A DNA stretch of 64,000 nt from Chenopodium formosanum. Taxonomy: Eukaryota > Streptophyta > Magnoliopsida > Caryophyllales > Amaranthaceae. Shown here piece by piece: positions 1 through 11,583 of the stretch. Below the pieces are notes generated by a model that did no database searches, had not been told where the DNA came from, and worked only from the letters and a program-made list of their open reading frames with translations. The stretch lies in contig CM044856.1 of the NCBI GenBank assembly GCA_024500155.1, positions 53,258,303 to 53,322,302 of the forward strand. Reading direction: 5' to 3'. The position numbers and the translations under genes are program-made. Each line of letters starts with the position of its first letter. The stretch's first letter is position 1.

Positions 1-300
1 TTTGGTGACAACCTCCACAATCTTAGCGAATGCTGTCTAAGACCGCCCATCTCGTGCTATCTTCTTAAATCTTGGTGACAACCCCCACAATCTTAGCGAA
101 TGATGTCGAAGACCGCCCATCTCGTGCTATCTTCTCAAATCTTTGGTGACAACGTCCAGAATCTTAGCAAACGTTGTCAAAGAGCGCTTCATCTTGAATC
201 GTTCTTTTCTCAAATCAAATAATAACCTCCTCAATCATAGTGAAAGCTATCAAAGGTCGCTTCATCTCAAACCGTCCTTCTCAAATTTAAGCGAGAGACT
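1..300. repeat. Degenerate ~72 bp tandem repeat, four copies
   Basis: Four head-to-tail copies begin near 1, 71, 142 and 218. Each runs from a GGTGACAAC-like start through AATCTTAGCGAA, a GACCGC/GAGCGC core and a CTTCTCAAAT end; the last copy is the most diverged. It lies in what I read as the 3' non-coding part of minus-strand element E1. Ogre/Tat elements are known to carry tandem repeats between coding region and 3' LTR, which fits. Confidence 0.8.
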
Positions 301-450
301 TTTTTAATCTTAAAAGCCCCCCTATTGAAAGCTTCGTTATCTTAAATATTCCCTTCCATATTTGGAAAAACTTTTTTCAAGAACCATATCTGCGATTCTT
401 AAAGGCTTCAAATTGATTTGTGAGAATCTTCCATCCTAGGAATTCTGTAC

Positions 451-566
451 GAACCATTATGTTGGTGCTTTTACTATTTGCGAACCATTATGTCTGTGCC
501 TTTGAATTGTAAACTTGTATGTCGGTGCCTCTATTCTTTTATGAACCATTATGTTGGTGCCTTTGC
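451..566. repeat. Short repeats with GAACCATTATGTTGGTGCC core
   Basis: The core occurs at 451, 482 and 542, with a weaker copy near 516 (TTGTATGTCGGTGCC). Spacing is 30-60 bp, so this is a second minor repeat class in the same 3' region of E1. There is no coding potential. Confidence 0.65.
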
Positions 567-569
567 GAT

Positions 570-2820
570 GAGCCAATGTTTAGGCGCTTTAAGCTAAGTG
601 AGACGATCTTTTGTCAGGTCGATCACTTATTGCAATTCTAATCAAGCCGACTACTCAATCATGTCAAATTGCTTATAAGGGCTAACTGGCGTACCAAGGA
701 ACCCGAAAATTGTTGCACTCGGTCCGCATAATCTAATATGGAGGCCACGTATTGCGTCGCTGCACCAGCGCTCGCTGGAACTATTTGGCGCTGCGCTTTT
801 CTTCAGTCGCCAGGCTACAGCCTTGTCACCTGGAGCTGGAGTCAGGTTTTCCCAATTTTGCCCTTGATGTTGCTGTTGCTCGATTTCGCTCCGAACATTG
901 AACTTAGTCGTTTCCTTTCACCCAAATCTGCTCAAATCTTCTGTAAATTAAAGCTCTCCATCTCTAATTTACTGATATATGTAATTTTGCTTAAATTCTT
1001 CTCATCTTGGAAGAATCCCTTGTGTCATATTCGCGATTTTTTTTTAAATCCGGGAATGTTCTTGCTTGCTGGGATGTACTGTATTTATATCTTTGACTAT
1101 AGAACTTTGCTCATCTCTTTAATTATTTTAGGGTTGACCTAAGATTAAATGTCGCTTGACTCATTGACTTGACACGACTCAAGGTATAAACTTGACTCGC
1201 TGTGATTGACTCGAAGTTGACTCGACTCGAAGTGAAATGATACGTATGACTCATGACCCGTGAGTGCATTGTATTGTGATCGTGCGACTCGAAAATGCAA
1301 AAAAAGCAAAAAATTTCCGTCATTTTTGTGGACGGTACCGACTTTCTTCTGAAAAAGAAAGATGCGAAAAAGAATCAAAGTGTTTGAGGGTGCATGTTGA
1401 ATGAGCTTAATCCGTTAATGTTGTCTCTCACAGTACAAGGATGGTAACATCTTAGAATATCCTAGTTGACTCGATAATGAAAGTATTTAGGTAACTTAGG
1501 CGCGGAGGCTAAGTACTTCATACTTCGTGATGCAATGATGATTGATGATAATGAGTGATGTGACAAGGTATGCTTCAGCGTTGTGTTAAAATTTCATGAC
1601 AAAGGGTTCCTAAGGGAAGTATATTTGGTCATGTATCTGTGCGGTGTGTGAAAGTGACACTAAAGGTAGACTGCAAGGGCTAAGTGTGGAAAATATATTG
1701 AAAAGAGTCAAATGATGGTGAATCTTAGGCTGGGTAAGCTAATGATATAAGGATCAAGCCCCCAAGTCTAGCTCTAAGTAAATAGGAATGAGCATAGGGG
1801 ATCCCTTGATATGATCATGATGTTTGAATGTGAATGTGAATATGAAAGCATGTTTATTACGGCCGCACCTCGATGTGAGGTTGCCTACGTATCCGTTAAG
1901 AATCAGGCCGAACGTAGCTCTAGCCGAACCTCGCACAAGTGTGTGTATACCTCAAAAGGTCTTTTTAAGGGTTGCAACGTGGTTAGGCTAAAGGTTGAAG
2001 AAGAAGGGGATAAAAGGCTCAAGACCCTAGATAAGCTCCCAAGGTGTGCAACTTTGCTTTTGGAATATTTGCATTTTCATGCTTGAGGTTTAGCTCTCTT
2101 TTTTTGCTTTATTTATTTTTGCTCTTTTCTTTTTTTTGCTTTTGCATTTTTTTATTTTTATAAGTGTGTGTAATCCCAATCATGCGGTCTATCACTCACT
2201 TGGCATTCATGTTTCTCAGGCAGGGTACCGAGCACTCAATAAGAGACGCAATCTGAGACGTTTTCATATCAAAGACATGTTCATGTCAAAGACATTGACA
2301 CTTGCCCTTTTGTACACTTTTATTATTTTTTGCTTATTTGTTTTAGTTTTTTTTTTTTGCTATTTTAATCTTCTGAAATCACTCAAGCTTTTTAAAATTG
2401 CATAAATTGCACATTGTCCCATCCCAATGTTAGGTAGATATAGGTTGAAAAAGAAAGGTCTATCGTTAGACGAGGCTCAAAGTGGTTTATCAAAAAAGGA
2501 TTGCATATTTTAAGGGTGAAAGGTAATATGATGTGGCTACAAGGGGTTCCTCAAATCATTGGTATACCTTGTGCTTAGTTTGACATGGATTTTTTTTTTT
2601 TTTTTAATGTAATGCAATGCAATGCGATGATCATATGTAAGGAAATAAAATGCTCATTTTATTAAAGGAAAAGAAATAATGATCCTACAAAATAAATCTA
2701 AGGAGAATAAAGAGGTGCCTATGCTAGACTTATTGGGGAAAGGGTAAATAAAAAATAGAAAAAAGATCATGAACTCTTGTCGTTGAAGCTTGCCTCTGTC
2801 TTATGTCGTTTCTTTTATCA
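570..2820 (-). other. 3' non-coding region of E1
   Basis: No retroviral domain is found here. Landmarks: a CpG-rich CAGCGC/GGCGC cluster at 742-845; a GACTCGA-rich stretch at 1150-1260; a 60 bp block at 1861-1920 that matches, inverted, 20428-20487 of sister element E3; and T-rich runs at 2095-2360. Sequence from 1690 to 2820 is largely homologous, inverted, to 19573-20660, so the two elements share a 3' end. E1 continues left past the point where E3 is deleted. Short open frames (738-1142, 1811-2086, 2136-2405) have no recognisable content. Confidence 0.6.
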
Positions 2821-5800
2821 TCACTCGCTCTTCTTGCTAGCTGGAGGCATGGGAAGCTTGTTATTATCGATCAAATGTTGGATAGCCTCCTTTAGCATCC
2901 AACAACTCTCAGTATTATGACCCCTTCCTTGGTGATATTTGTAATGTGCATCTGGATTCCAACTAGGCAATCTCTTGGCATGGATTCGATCGAAGGCAGT
3001 ATCGTAGCTCATCCCAATGGGGGTGAAGTCTTTCCTTAGTTGCTTCTTAGGTCCTTGGTTATCCATGGCTAAAACTTTACTGAGATTAAAGGTACTAACA
3101 TTGTTACTAGAGTGGGCGTTTTCGGAAGAAGAAGGATTGTCGTTCTTCTTTCCTTTCCAGCCACCGTGGTTTCTATTGTTAGTAGCTTTTTGCTTTGCGA
3201 GGTCGTCTTCGATTTCGATACCTATGTCATAGACGGCTTTGAAAGTATTCAAGTTGTGTTGATATTTTAAGTGCTTTGAATACTTTTCTTGGAGATTCTT
3301 GATAAACATCCTCACAAACTCTTTTTCGGTGGGGACCTCAATCATCTTAGCGGAAGTTCTCCTCCACTTATTGAAGAAAGAAGTAAAGCCTTCATTCTCT
3401 TTTTGTCTTAGTATCTCGAGTTGTCTATAATCGGTTTCGACTTGAATGTTACACTTATATCTATCAATGAAAACGTTTACTATCGATTCCCAGGTAGAGG
3501 TTTTCTCTTTGTCAAGGGAGAAGAACCATTGTTCGTTGGCAAACGGCTTCAAGAGACAAGGAAAACAAGGAATGAAAGACTTTCTTATTAATCCCCTTAA
3601 TGTTCATTATAGTTTCAAAAGCTCTTAAATGAAATTAAGGGTTATAAGTTGCCTTGAATTTTGGGATGTCGTTGGCATTGAACTTATGCGGAAGAAGCTC
3701 CTTGTCCACTGAGACCCCTTGTGAACTAATGCCCTGAAACTTGTAATCACTAGATAGCTTGCTCAAGCTTTCTTGCATAAGGTCCATTTGTTGTTGTAGG
3801 CGTCGTTCGAAGTGCGCCTACGTTAAAGCATGTGGTGAATATGCTTGGCACTCATAGGAAGTGGGAATTGACATTATGATTAGGGACAACAATTAGGGAC
3901 AAAGCAAAGTAGGGAGCCGCTAACAAGTTTTTAAGGAACTTGTAAACCGTTCACGGATCATAAAAGGCAACCACGATAAAGGGACAACGATAGGCAACAA
4001 CGATTGACCCGTGAAGGTTACACCCCATTCATAATCCATGAGATTACTAACTCCATATGGTTCGGAACCACGAAAGGAGGATCAAAGATGATGGTACGAA
4101 GTGAGTCATGGAGTCACATTCGCCCGTATTGGCCTCTACTCGATTCTTATAGTGAAAAGTGATTCCTGCGATCTCAAAGGCATACAAACAAAAATTCAAT
4201 TTGCTCCAAACTATTATTAAGCTAAATAGGTTGAATATTAATGCAACATATAATTCTAAAATATTAGTGATCACTTGATTAAACAACAAGATTAAAAAGG
4301 AACCTAAACCGGTTGTCCAAATTATCTTATTAGGCGTGATTTTCAATTACATATTCCCTTTAAACATGCAATATGGTGATCATAAAAAATATAATAGAAT
4401 AAACATTAATATTGGAAGCAATTCAACAATAAATTGTTAGTCAAATCAAATAATAAACTTAATCATGATACTAGCAACAAGAATAAAAATAAAATTAATT
4501 AAGTGATTAATTACTCACTTTTCGCGTTTCCTTTCACGCCTTTGGTTTAAGTATAGAACTTTGGGTAAAGTATGAACTCCAAGGAGTGCTTAAGGGAAGT
4601 ATTTTGGAAGAATAGGGAGGCTAGTGTTTAGGCTAAGGAGGGAGAAGAGAATGATATGATGATCAAGCTTGTTGATGATTGGAAAAAAGGGGAGATATGA
4701 CCTCTATTTATAGAGAAAAAAGAGGGTCGAAGAATCAAGAAAAGATAAGAATTTGAATCGGATAAAACTCTTGCGATAGACAACAGTTTTTGCGGTTTTT
4801 GTTTTTATCATATCTTTTGATCCAGAAATTGGAATAAGATGAATAAGATATCGTTGGAAATATCTTGAAGTCTACTTTCTAACCCAATTAGAATAAGATT
4901 AAAATATTTTATAGAATAAAATATATGGCCGAAATAGTGAGATAGTGTCAGTTTTGGATAGAGTTTGACATTTTATTCTTATATTTTCCGTTATAGCTCG
5001 GAATTGATATTATAATAGATCATTGGAAATATAATTTCAAGGGCTATCCAACCATATAAAATTTGGATAAAAACTATAAGACACGAAAATAATATCTGTC
5101 TATCTTTGAACGTCTATCAATTCGGATACAAATAGGATTTTCAAAAAAAGGAGTTTTATTCAATTTCAAACTATTTAATCTTATCTTTTCAAAAAGGATA
5201 ATTCAGATCTTTTAGAAACTTATAGAAGATTCTAATTAATCCTAATTGGTTTAGGATTGGGATTAAATCATTTGGACCCTCCACATGATCATTGGGTCGC
5301 AGGTAAGGTGGGCTTAGGTTCGGTTTGGGCTCGGTTTAGTATTTTGGTCATAACTTATTCGTTATAACTCGGATTTGGGCTTATAATATATCGTTGGAAA
5401 GCTCTTTTCAATACCCATCCAAATATTTAATCATTGGACCCATATTATGGAACAAAATAAACTGGATCAAACGTTTTTATAATAAGGACACGAAATGAAT
5501 GATTTTAAAGGACACGAAATGAATTTTTTTGGGTTTAAAGGCACGAAAAGAGGAAAATAAGTTATGGTTTGGGGAAATGGGATAGGAATTGGGTTGGTTT
5601 ATGAAATGGAAATATGGATTTAAGCACTCCAAAAATTAAATACTCAACCCAACCAATAATGGCGGTGAAAGGTTGTTCATCATCGGGTTTGGTTTTGGGG
5701 AGACATTTTTAGGTGTCTACAGTTGTTGTTTCATAGGGTCATTGATTTTGAGGGTTAAAGCTTTCAACGCCTCGGTCACACCAGTCAATTGATTCTTAAG

Positions 5801-5827
5801 TTCGTTGAATTCTTCTTGAGTTGCCAT
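2821..5827 (-). pseudogene. gag: E1 gag, broken by a solo LTR, a stop and a frameshift
   Basis: This encodes the capsid/nucleocapsid precursor of the retrotransposon. The start (ATG at 5827) is fixed by alignment with E3, whose gag begins with the same MASQEE-like sequence. Coding runs 5827-5722, jumps the solo LTR (3795-5721), then continues 3794-2821. A TAA follows the ATYNP-like stretch near 3650, and extra bases near 3540 shift the frame just before the conserved QWFFSLDKEK motif. From 3552 to 2821 the frame is open (243 residues). It holds the Retrotrans_gag helical region and one zinc-knuckle-like module near its end, YKYHQGRGHNTESCW, in which the first Cys is replaced by Tyr. It stops at TGA 2821-2823. 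Confidence 0.85.
3795..5721 (-). mobile_element. Solo LTR (1,927 bp) of the E1/E3 family inside E1 gag
   Basis: The ends are TG...CA with a perfect 5 bp target duplication, GTTGT, at 3790-3794 and 5722-5726. In element orientation it starts TGTAGACACC, close to the E3 LTR start, and shares the AACTTGTAAACCGTTC and GTTACACCCC segments with the LTRs at 7462-9555, 14016-15919 and 20665-22564. No internal sequence is present. A TATA-like motif (TATAAATAGAGG on the minus strand) lies near 4705-4716. Unlike the E3 LTRs it lacks a CpG module upstream of the TATA box. It arose by LTR-LTR recombination after insertion. Confidence 0.92.
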
Positions 5828-7437
5828 TATCTTTTTAGCTTTCCTCTTTTGACGAATCGGTTTATCAAAAAGCAAGACTTGAATAAAGAGGTTGTCCTTG
5901 ATTAATCGCCCTTCTCTCCTTGACCAAGTACTGTGGAAAGGGAAATTAGGGATATCGACTGTTCATTACTTGACTCAAACTCTATTCAACATGCAAGGAT
6001 GGAAGAAGATAGGAAGAATGAAGGTTGTGATATGGAGAAAGCATGTAGAGAATGGAAAATGATGTAGATGGAGAGATTAAAAAATTAGGAATAGAATGTA
6101 CCCCCAACTCAAATGACGGAAAAAAAAACCGACTCATGCATGAACGTAAGACATGGTCATGGTGTGAAAAGAGTATGTACAAAGTGTGTGTTAAGAATAG
6201 TGAGTTTAGGTGACATGTTAAGACATGTTTCATGACCATGTGGCTAGACTATGTGACTAGACTCGAACAAAGACTAAGTTAAGACCTCACATATATGCAT
6301 TAAACTGGATAGGATGTGGTATTTTAGTCATAACTTTTAATCTGTGACTCTGATTGGGATAAAACCAACTCCAAATTAAAGATAAAACTCGGGGCTACAG
6401 ACCCATATGTTGTACGACTCTTAGTTCTTCCTAGAACTCCGGCTATGATCAAAACAAGTTGACGCTTGTGCAGTATACGTGAATAAAAAATTCGGGTTGA
6501 CTTAAAGGGACTATAACTCGATTTTAGACATATTTATTAGCTCAAATTAATTAATTAATTAATTAAGCAAAGTCCTTTAGTCATTAATTTTTTTATTAAG
6601 ACTTATTTAAAAACAAAAGTCAAGCCAAACATTTAGTTTAGTCACATAATAAGTATGCAATGAGTTTGCAACCTAACCATGGCTCTAGTTCTCTAAAGTT
6701 CGGGATATGGGTTAGTCAAAGAGGGTCCATGGTTAATTGTCCGAATGCATCGCGCGGAAGCCTTACCTTTTGAAGGGTTGGCGCGAGTGGATGGGACACC
6801 GCGAGTTAAAAACTCGCTTCCATGGTTTGGTGTATTCAACATTCTCGGATGTACCCTTTGTTGCACAGAGCGTTCAATCAGGTAGATGGAGCATGAATTC
6901 CCAGAGGGTTATGTCCATAAGTAGAACACATATGGGTTTCAAAAAAGTTAGAAAAACTCAATCAGAAAGTAGGATCGAGCAAACAGTGCTAAAAACTGGT
7001 CAAAATTAGAACGCATATTTCTGGCTCGGTATTGGAAGAACTTGGCACCAGTAAACAGAGGCCGGCGCCACACTTTGGCTCTAGCGCCTGGCGACAGAAG
7101 CTATCGCTTGGAGCTAGAGTCAAAGCATTAGCACTAGACTTTGTTTTCTTACGCTAGTTCCTACATGCCTCAGCAGCTTTCTGTGCTCGATAAAATTTTC
7201 CAGTTTCGCGCAGCATTATTTCGATCCTAGTTGTGAAAGATATTCCTCAAATTTCCTACATGTAAAAATCCTATGTTTTTAAATCATTACGGATGGTCTT
7301 TCCAATGAGATAATTTTTATGTATATGGCAATAATATTAATCAAAATATGCACATGAAATACTTAGAACTTTTCGAGTCTCATCCACTCATTCTAAATCA
7401 TTGCCGAAATAAATTTCAGGAATTAATATAGAAGTCC
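5828..7437 (-). other. E1 leader (5' UTR) with a CpG module
   Basis: This is untranslated leader between primer site and gag, homologous to 15943-17572 of E3 (for example the CATGCATGAGTCGGTTTTTT stretch near 6120-6145, inverted relative to E3). A CpG-rich GGCGCC/GCGCC cluster lies at 7035-7140, and a TTAATTAATTAA run near 6548-6566. The short open frames here are not conserved between the two elements. Confidence 0.6.
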
Positions 7438-7455
7438 TCGCCAGTGGAGTCGCCA
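7438..7455 (-). other. Primer binding site of E1
   Basis: The minus strand reads TGGCGACTCCACTGGCGA. It differs at one base from the E3 primer site and begins with the TGG expected to pair with a tRNA CCA end. Ogre-type elements are reported to use tRNA-Arg; I did not verify the tRNA. Confidence 0.75.
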
Positions 7456-7461
7456 AAAAAC

Positions 7462-9555
7462 AATAGGGAATATTTCAAGCATTACCCCAAACTTGAACCC
7501 CACTGTGATCATACACTAAAGTACGGTGGCGTCCAAAGGGAAAGATGATAGAGCAAAAGAGTCGCCAACAAGTTTTGGGAACTTGTAAACCGTTCATAGG
7601 GTGAAGGTTACACCCCTTAACGATCCAGGAGATCATCAACTCAAATAGGTCTGGAACCATGTCTGGAAGTTCGGGGATGAAGGTACAAATCCATCCAAAA
7701 AGAGATTAAACCTGCCCTAATAATAGACCTCTACTTTATTCTGATCGTATTCATGTGCACTTTCTGACTAACATGCAATCAATAAGTTAACCATAAACCT
7801 ATTTATCTATGTTGGTTGAATATTAATGCACAAATAAATCTATTATTGGCGATCACTTGACTTATAATCAAATTAACCCTAAACAAGATTATTAATTATC
7901 TTATTAAGCGTGATTACAAGTACTAATTCCCTTTAAACATGCATAAAAGGTGTGATCAAGCAATAACAATAAAATATATATCAAGCAACATGATGATAAT
8001 CATAACAATTATAATAATAATAATCATAATAAAAATAATAATCATGTTAAAGCATAATAGCAAGATCCTAGGCATGATACTACCAAGATTAATAACAAAC
8101 CCTAGCATGTCACTAAGCAATAAAAATCAAAGCTTTAACCCTAACATGTATAATAGGAAAGAAAATAGGAAGCATCACAATAATCATAATAAGCATATTT
8201 GATATTAGAAATTATAGTTGTTACCCTAAACATGATACTAGGAATCATAATAACAACCTAGATATGATTTCTATATCATAATATCAATAAAACAATTAAA
8301 GCACTTATTTGGATGCCTCGTATCTCTTTCTAATAACAAAATACACACGTTAGTAACTTCAAGGAAAATAATAAAATCAAACAATTAAGCTAAATAATTG
8401 AAATAGAGATTTTGGACCAAACCCTCAGAAATTAAAACCTTTCACGTCTAGGGCGAAGGCAACTTTGAACTTGGCTAGGTGTTTCTAGATCTTGTGAATG
8501 CGGAATTTTGTATGGCAAAAGCTTGTTTAGAAAAGAGAGAGAGAGAAAGAGTAATTAAGAGATTCTTGATGAGAGTTGGTGATTGAAAGAGGAAAGATAT
8601 GAATTCTATTTATAGAGAAAAAAGAGAGTTGAAGAATAAGAAAAGAATCCGAATTCGAATCGAAATAAAACTCGATGGATAGCAGTTTTTGCGGATTTTG
8701 TTCTTATCATATCCTTTGATCCAGAAATTTAAATAAGTCATATAATATGTCGTTGGAAATATATTGAAGTCTAATTTCCAACCCAATTTGAATCAGATTA
8801 AAATATTTTGTAGATAAAAAGATATGGCCGAAATAGTGGAAGGGTGTCAGTTTTGGATAGAGTTTCATATCTCATTCATATCTTTTTCGTTATAACTCGA
8901 AATTAATATTGTAATATATCATTGGAAAGATGATTTCAAGATCTATCCAACCATATAAAATTTGGATAAAGATTATGAGGCACGAAAATAATATCTGACT
9001 GTCTTTGAACATCTTTAAATTCGAATAGAATTAGGATTTAAGAAAAAGGAAAGTCTTAAAAAAGGAAAGTTTTTATTTAACTCAAATTCTTTAATCTTAT
9101 CTTTTCAAAAAGGATAATTAAGATCTTTTAGAGAATTATAGAAGTTTCTAATTAATCCTAATTAGATTAGGAATAGGATTAGATCTTTGGACCCTCCACA
9201 TGATCATTGGGTCGTAGGTAAAATCCGGTTTGGGACCAGTTTAGTATTTTGGCCATAACTTCCTCATTATTCATCAGAATTGGGCTTATAATATATTGTT
9301 GGAAAGGTCTTTTCAAGCCCTCATCCAACTACACCATTATTGGACCCATATCATGGACCAAACTAAACTGGAATGCACGTTTTTCAAAAATAAGGTAAGA
9401 AAAGAAATATTTACAAAAACAGAAAGAAGAGATATTTTAATAAAAACATCCTCATCACTAGACTTTTAACAATTTCGCTTTATTTGATAATCAAATGACA
9501 TGAAAGGTATTCATTACCGGGTTTGGTTTTGGGGAGACACATTTGGGTTTCTACA
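7462..9555 (-). repeat. 5' LTR of E1 (~2.1 kb)
   Basis: The right edge is TGTAGAAACCC read on the minus strand (TG at 9555). The left edge is decayed, about 7 bp from the primer site. A TATA-like motif lies near 8606-8617 on the minus strand. AT-rich simple sequence at 7940-8060 (ATA/AATAAT runs) makes a spurious open frame at 7939-8202. Sequence matches the E3 LTRs along most of the length. Confidence 0.85.
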
Positions 9556-9813
9556 GAAGGCCATGAGTATCTGTTTGAAGCATTCATGAGTTGGGATGAA
9601 GAATACGCAGCCTAATGTGTTGTAGACCTTGGCATAGGAGAAGAGAATCCTAGACAGCAAAGTAGATGAGGGGAGCCTACAAGAAATGATGATGGATGAA
9701 ATTTTGAATGCTTGAGCCCACACCAACAATAATTCAAGGAATCTTCAATGTAGCCACGTTTTACTAATTGTTTCTGTCTTAAAGTATCTTTATAAAAAAC
9801 AATGGTGTAGAAT
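9556..9813 (+). other. Inverted arm A of pararetrovirus-linked sequence
   Basis: The reverse complement of this stretch matches 13304-13557 nearly base for base (shared GTGTGGGCTCAAGCATTCA, ATTCTCTTCTCCTATG and CTACAACACATT-type blocks). The match runs into the neighbouring tandem unit (ATTCYACA), so it is one continuous sequence in two orientations, not a unit with its own ends. The left edge is cut by E1. It has no intact open frame. Confidence 0.7.
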
Positions 9814-11580
9814 GAGGTTTTCTTGGTCTCTACCTACTTGAGACTACTTTGGTCTCTACCAAGTGGGGACCAAATGTACTATAACCAACACTTTTGTCGT
9901 TGGTGGTTTGCTACTGATTTTAACGTCGATGGTATACCAACAACATCCAAGTTAAGCTTAGATGGTACTCTTCTTTGATACCAACGAACTCTTAGATGGT
10001 ATTTCTTTTGATACTACGGAACACCTTTTTTATACCAACGAACCTATTTATATACTAATATCATATGTTGTATACTTGTTTCTTGATTAATGACTTTTAA
10101 TGGTACTAGTTATCACAACTCTACTACTTATACATCAAAATAAATTATTTTAGCAGTTTAAGAGCCCACCATGCTCCGCAATAATAATTCTTTAGCTAGA
10201 GAGTTTTGGCCAATACCTGAACTTAGTCGACATGGGAACCTCCGGCGTTCTGAGCTTCCGACTTTACCAAGGTATCTAACCCCAACCCTGTCTTCCTTAG
10301 ATCAGGCTAATCAAAGATCTAATTCGTTTCCTACCTTAGACTGTAATCTCTAATTAAACAACCCTTACAGTGTTTATGATGGAACTTCTTAAACAGAAAG
10401 ATAACTCATTTGATATATAAGTTTACAGGGGATAACGTTCCCTTCTTGAACGAAACTTTTATTTAATTTGAAAAGATTACAACACTCATATATTACAACA
10501 CACAAACTAAAAGCTTAAACAAACATAAGGGTAACTAGAGTTTTCTCTACTTTAAGGAAGATGGAGAACCAATCTTTCTCTTAAGGTGAGTATTTTTCTC
10601 TAGAGGACTCTCTAAATCTTTTAGAGTAATCCTCTAGCTAACTCTTCTAACTCTGCCTTCACTTCTTGGCCTAAGTCCCTGTATATAGGGAAGCAAATTT
10701 ACATAGGATTCTTATCCTGACTCAACCAGCAATTCTAAACGAGCTTTTCTTGGTCTCTACCTACTTGAGACCACTTTGGTCTCTACCAAGTGGGTCCAAT
10801 TGTACTATAACCGACACTTTTTGTCGTTGGTGGTTTGCTACTGATTTTAATGTCGATGGTATACCAACAACAACCAAGTTAAGCTTAGATGGTACTCTTC
10901 TTTTATACCAACAAACTCTTAGATGGTATTTCTTTTGATACCATCGAACACCTTTTTGATACCAACGAACCTATTTATATACTAATATTAATTTTTGTTT
11001 ACCTGTTTCTTGATTAGTGACTTTTAACGGTATAAGTTATCACAACTCTAGTACTTACACCAAAATAAATTATTTTAACAGTTTAACAGCCCACCATGCT
11101 CCGCAATAATAATTCTTTAACTAGAGAGTTTTGACCAATACCTGAACTTAGTCGACAATGGAACCTCCGGCGTTTTGAGCTTCTGGCTTTACCAAGGTAT
11201 CTAACCCCAACCCTGTCTTCCTTAGATCAGGCTCATCACAAATCTAATTTGTTTCCTACCTTAGACCGTAATCTCTAATTAAACAATCCTTACTGTCTAA
11301 TAAAACAACCTCTAATTATAGCACTCATATATTATAACACACACAAACTGAAAGTTTAAACAGACATAAGCTGAACTTGAGTTTTCTCTACTTTAAGAGA
11401 GATGGAGAACCAATCTTTCTCTTAAGGTGAATATTTTTTCTCTAGAAGACTCTCTAAATCTTTCAGAGTAATTCTCTAGCTAATTCTTCCAACATTGCCT
11501 TCACATCTTGGCCTAAGTCCCTTTATATAAGGAAGCAAAGTTACATAGGATCCTTATCCCGACTTAGCAAGCAATTCCAC
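9814..11580 (-). repeat. Tandem pair of ~0.9 kb promoter-bearing units
   Basis: Two direct copies, 9814-10738 and 10739-11580, each contain TTGGTCTCTACC inverted segments, a CACCATGCTCCGCAATAATA block and a CCTAAGTCCC + TATA end. On the minus strand each starts with a TATA box (TATATAC near 10685, TATATAAAG near 11525). An AATAAA site occurs about 230 bp downstream in the first copy (near 10455). Several TTGGTATCA motifs (for example near 10957) resemble the first eight bases of the caulimovirid tRNA-Met primer site. Distance from TATA to the best motif is about 570 nt. I favour a duplicated pararetrovirus intergenic region continuous with arm B; a pair of abutting LTRs is the alternative. 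Confidence 0.55.
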
Positions 11581-11583
11581 AAC

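Larger units (their letters stand above)
1..9555 (-). mobile_element. E1: gag-only Tat/Ogre-related LTR element (TR-GAG type), 3' end off window
   Basis: Reading leftwards: 5' LTR (9555-7462), tRNA primer site (7455-7438), long leader (7437-5828), gag (5827-2821, broken) and 3' non-coding DNA running off the left edge. No protease, RT or integrase is found after gag, so the element depended on pol supplied in trans, as described for TR-GAG elements. Gag, leader and LTR are clearly homologous to E3 at 14016-22564. The 3' LTR is not in the window. The target duplication at the right edge should be GAAGG (9556-9560); its partner lies outside. A solo LTR of the same family interrupts gag. Confidence 0.75.

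Noticed and set aside
1..300. CRISPR-like regular repeat
   Set aside because: Repeats are contiguous and diverged with no spacers; plant retrotransposon context.
738..1142. 134-residue + strand open frame
   Set aside because: It runs antisense to E1, covers the CpG cluster, and has no recognised domain or conserved counterpart in E3.
7939..8202. Open frame in an Ile/Asn-rich stretch
   Set aside because: Product of AT-rich simple sequence within the E1 LTR; the matching E3 LTR frames (15249-15446, 21909-22094) are equally compositional.
9814..11580. Reading the tandem units as a pair of copia-like LTRs
   Set aside because: TATA and poly(A) signals fit, and TGTAGAAT/ATTCCACA ends look LTR-like, but no target duplication is present and arm homology crosses the boundary. 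Kept as the alternative.
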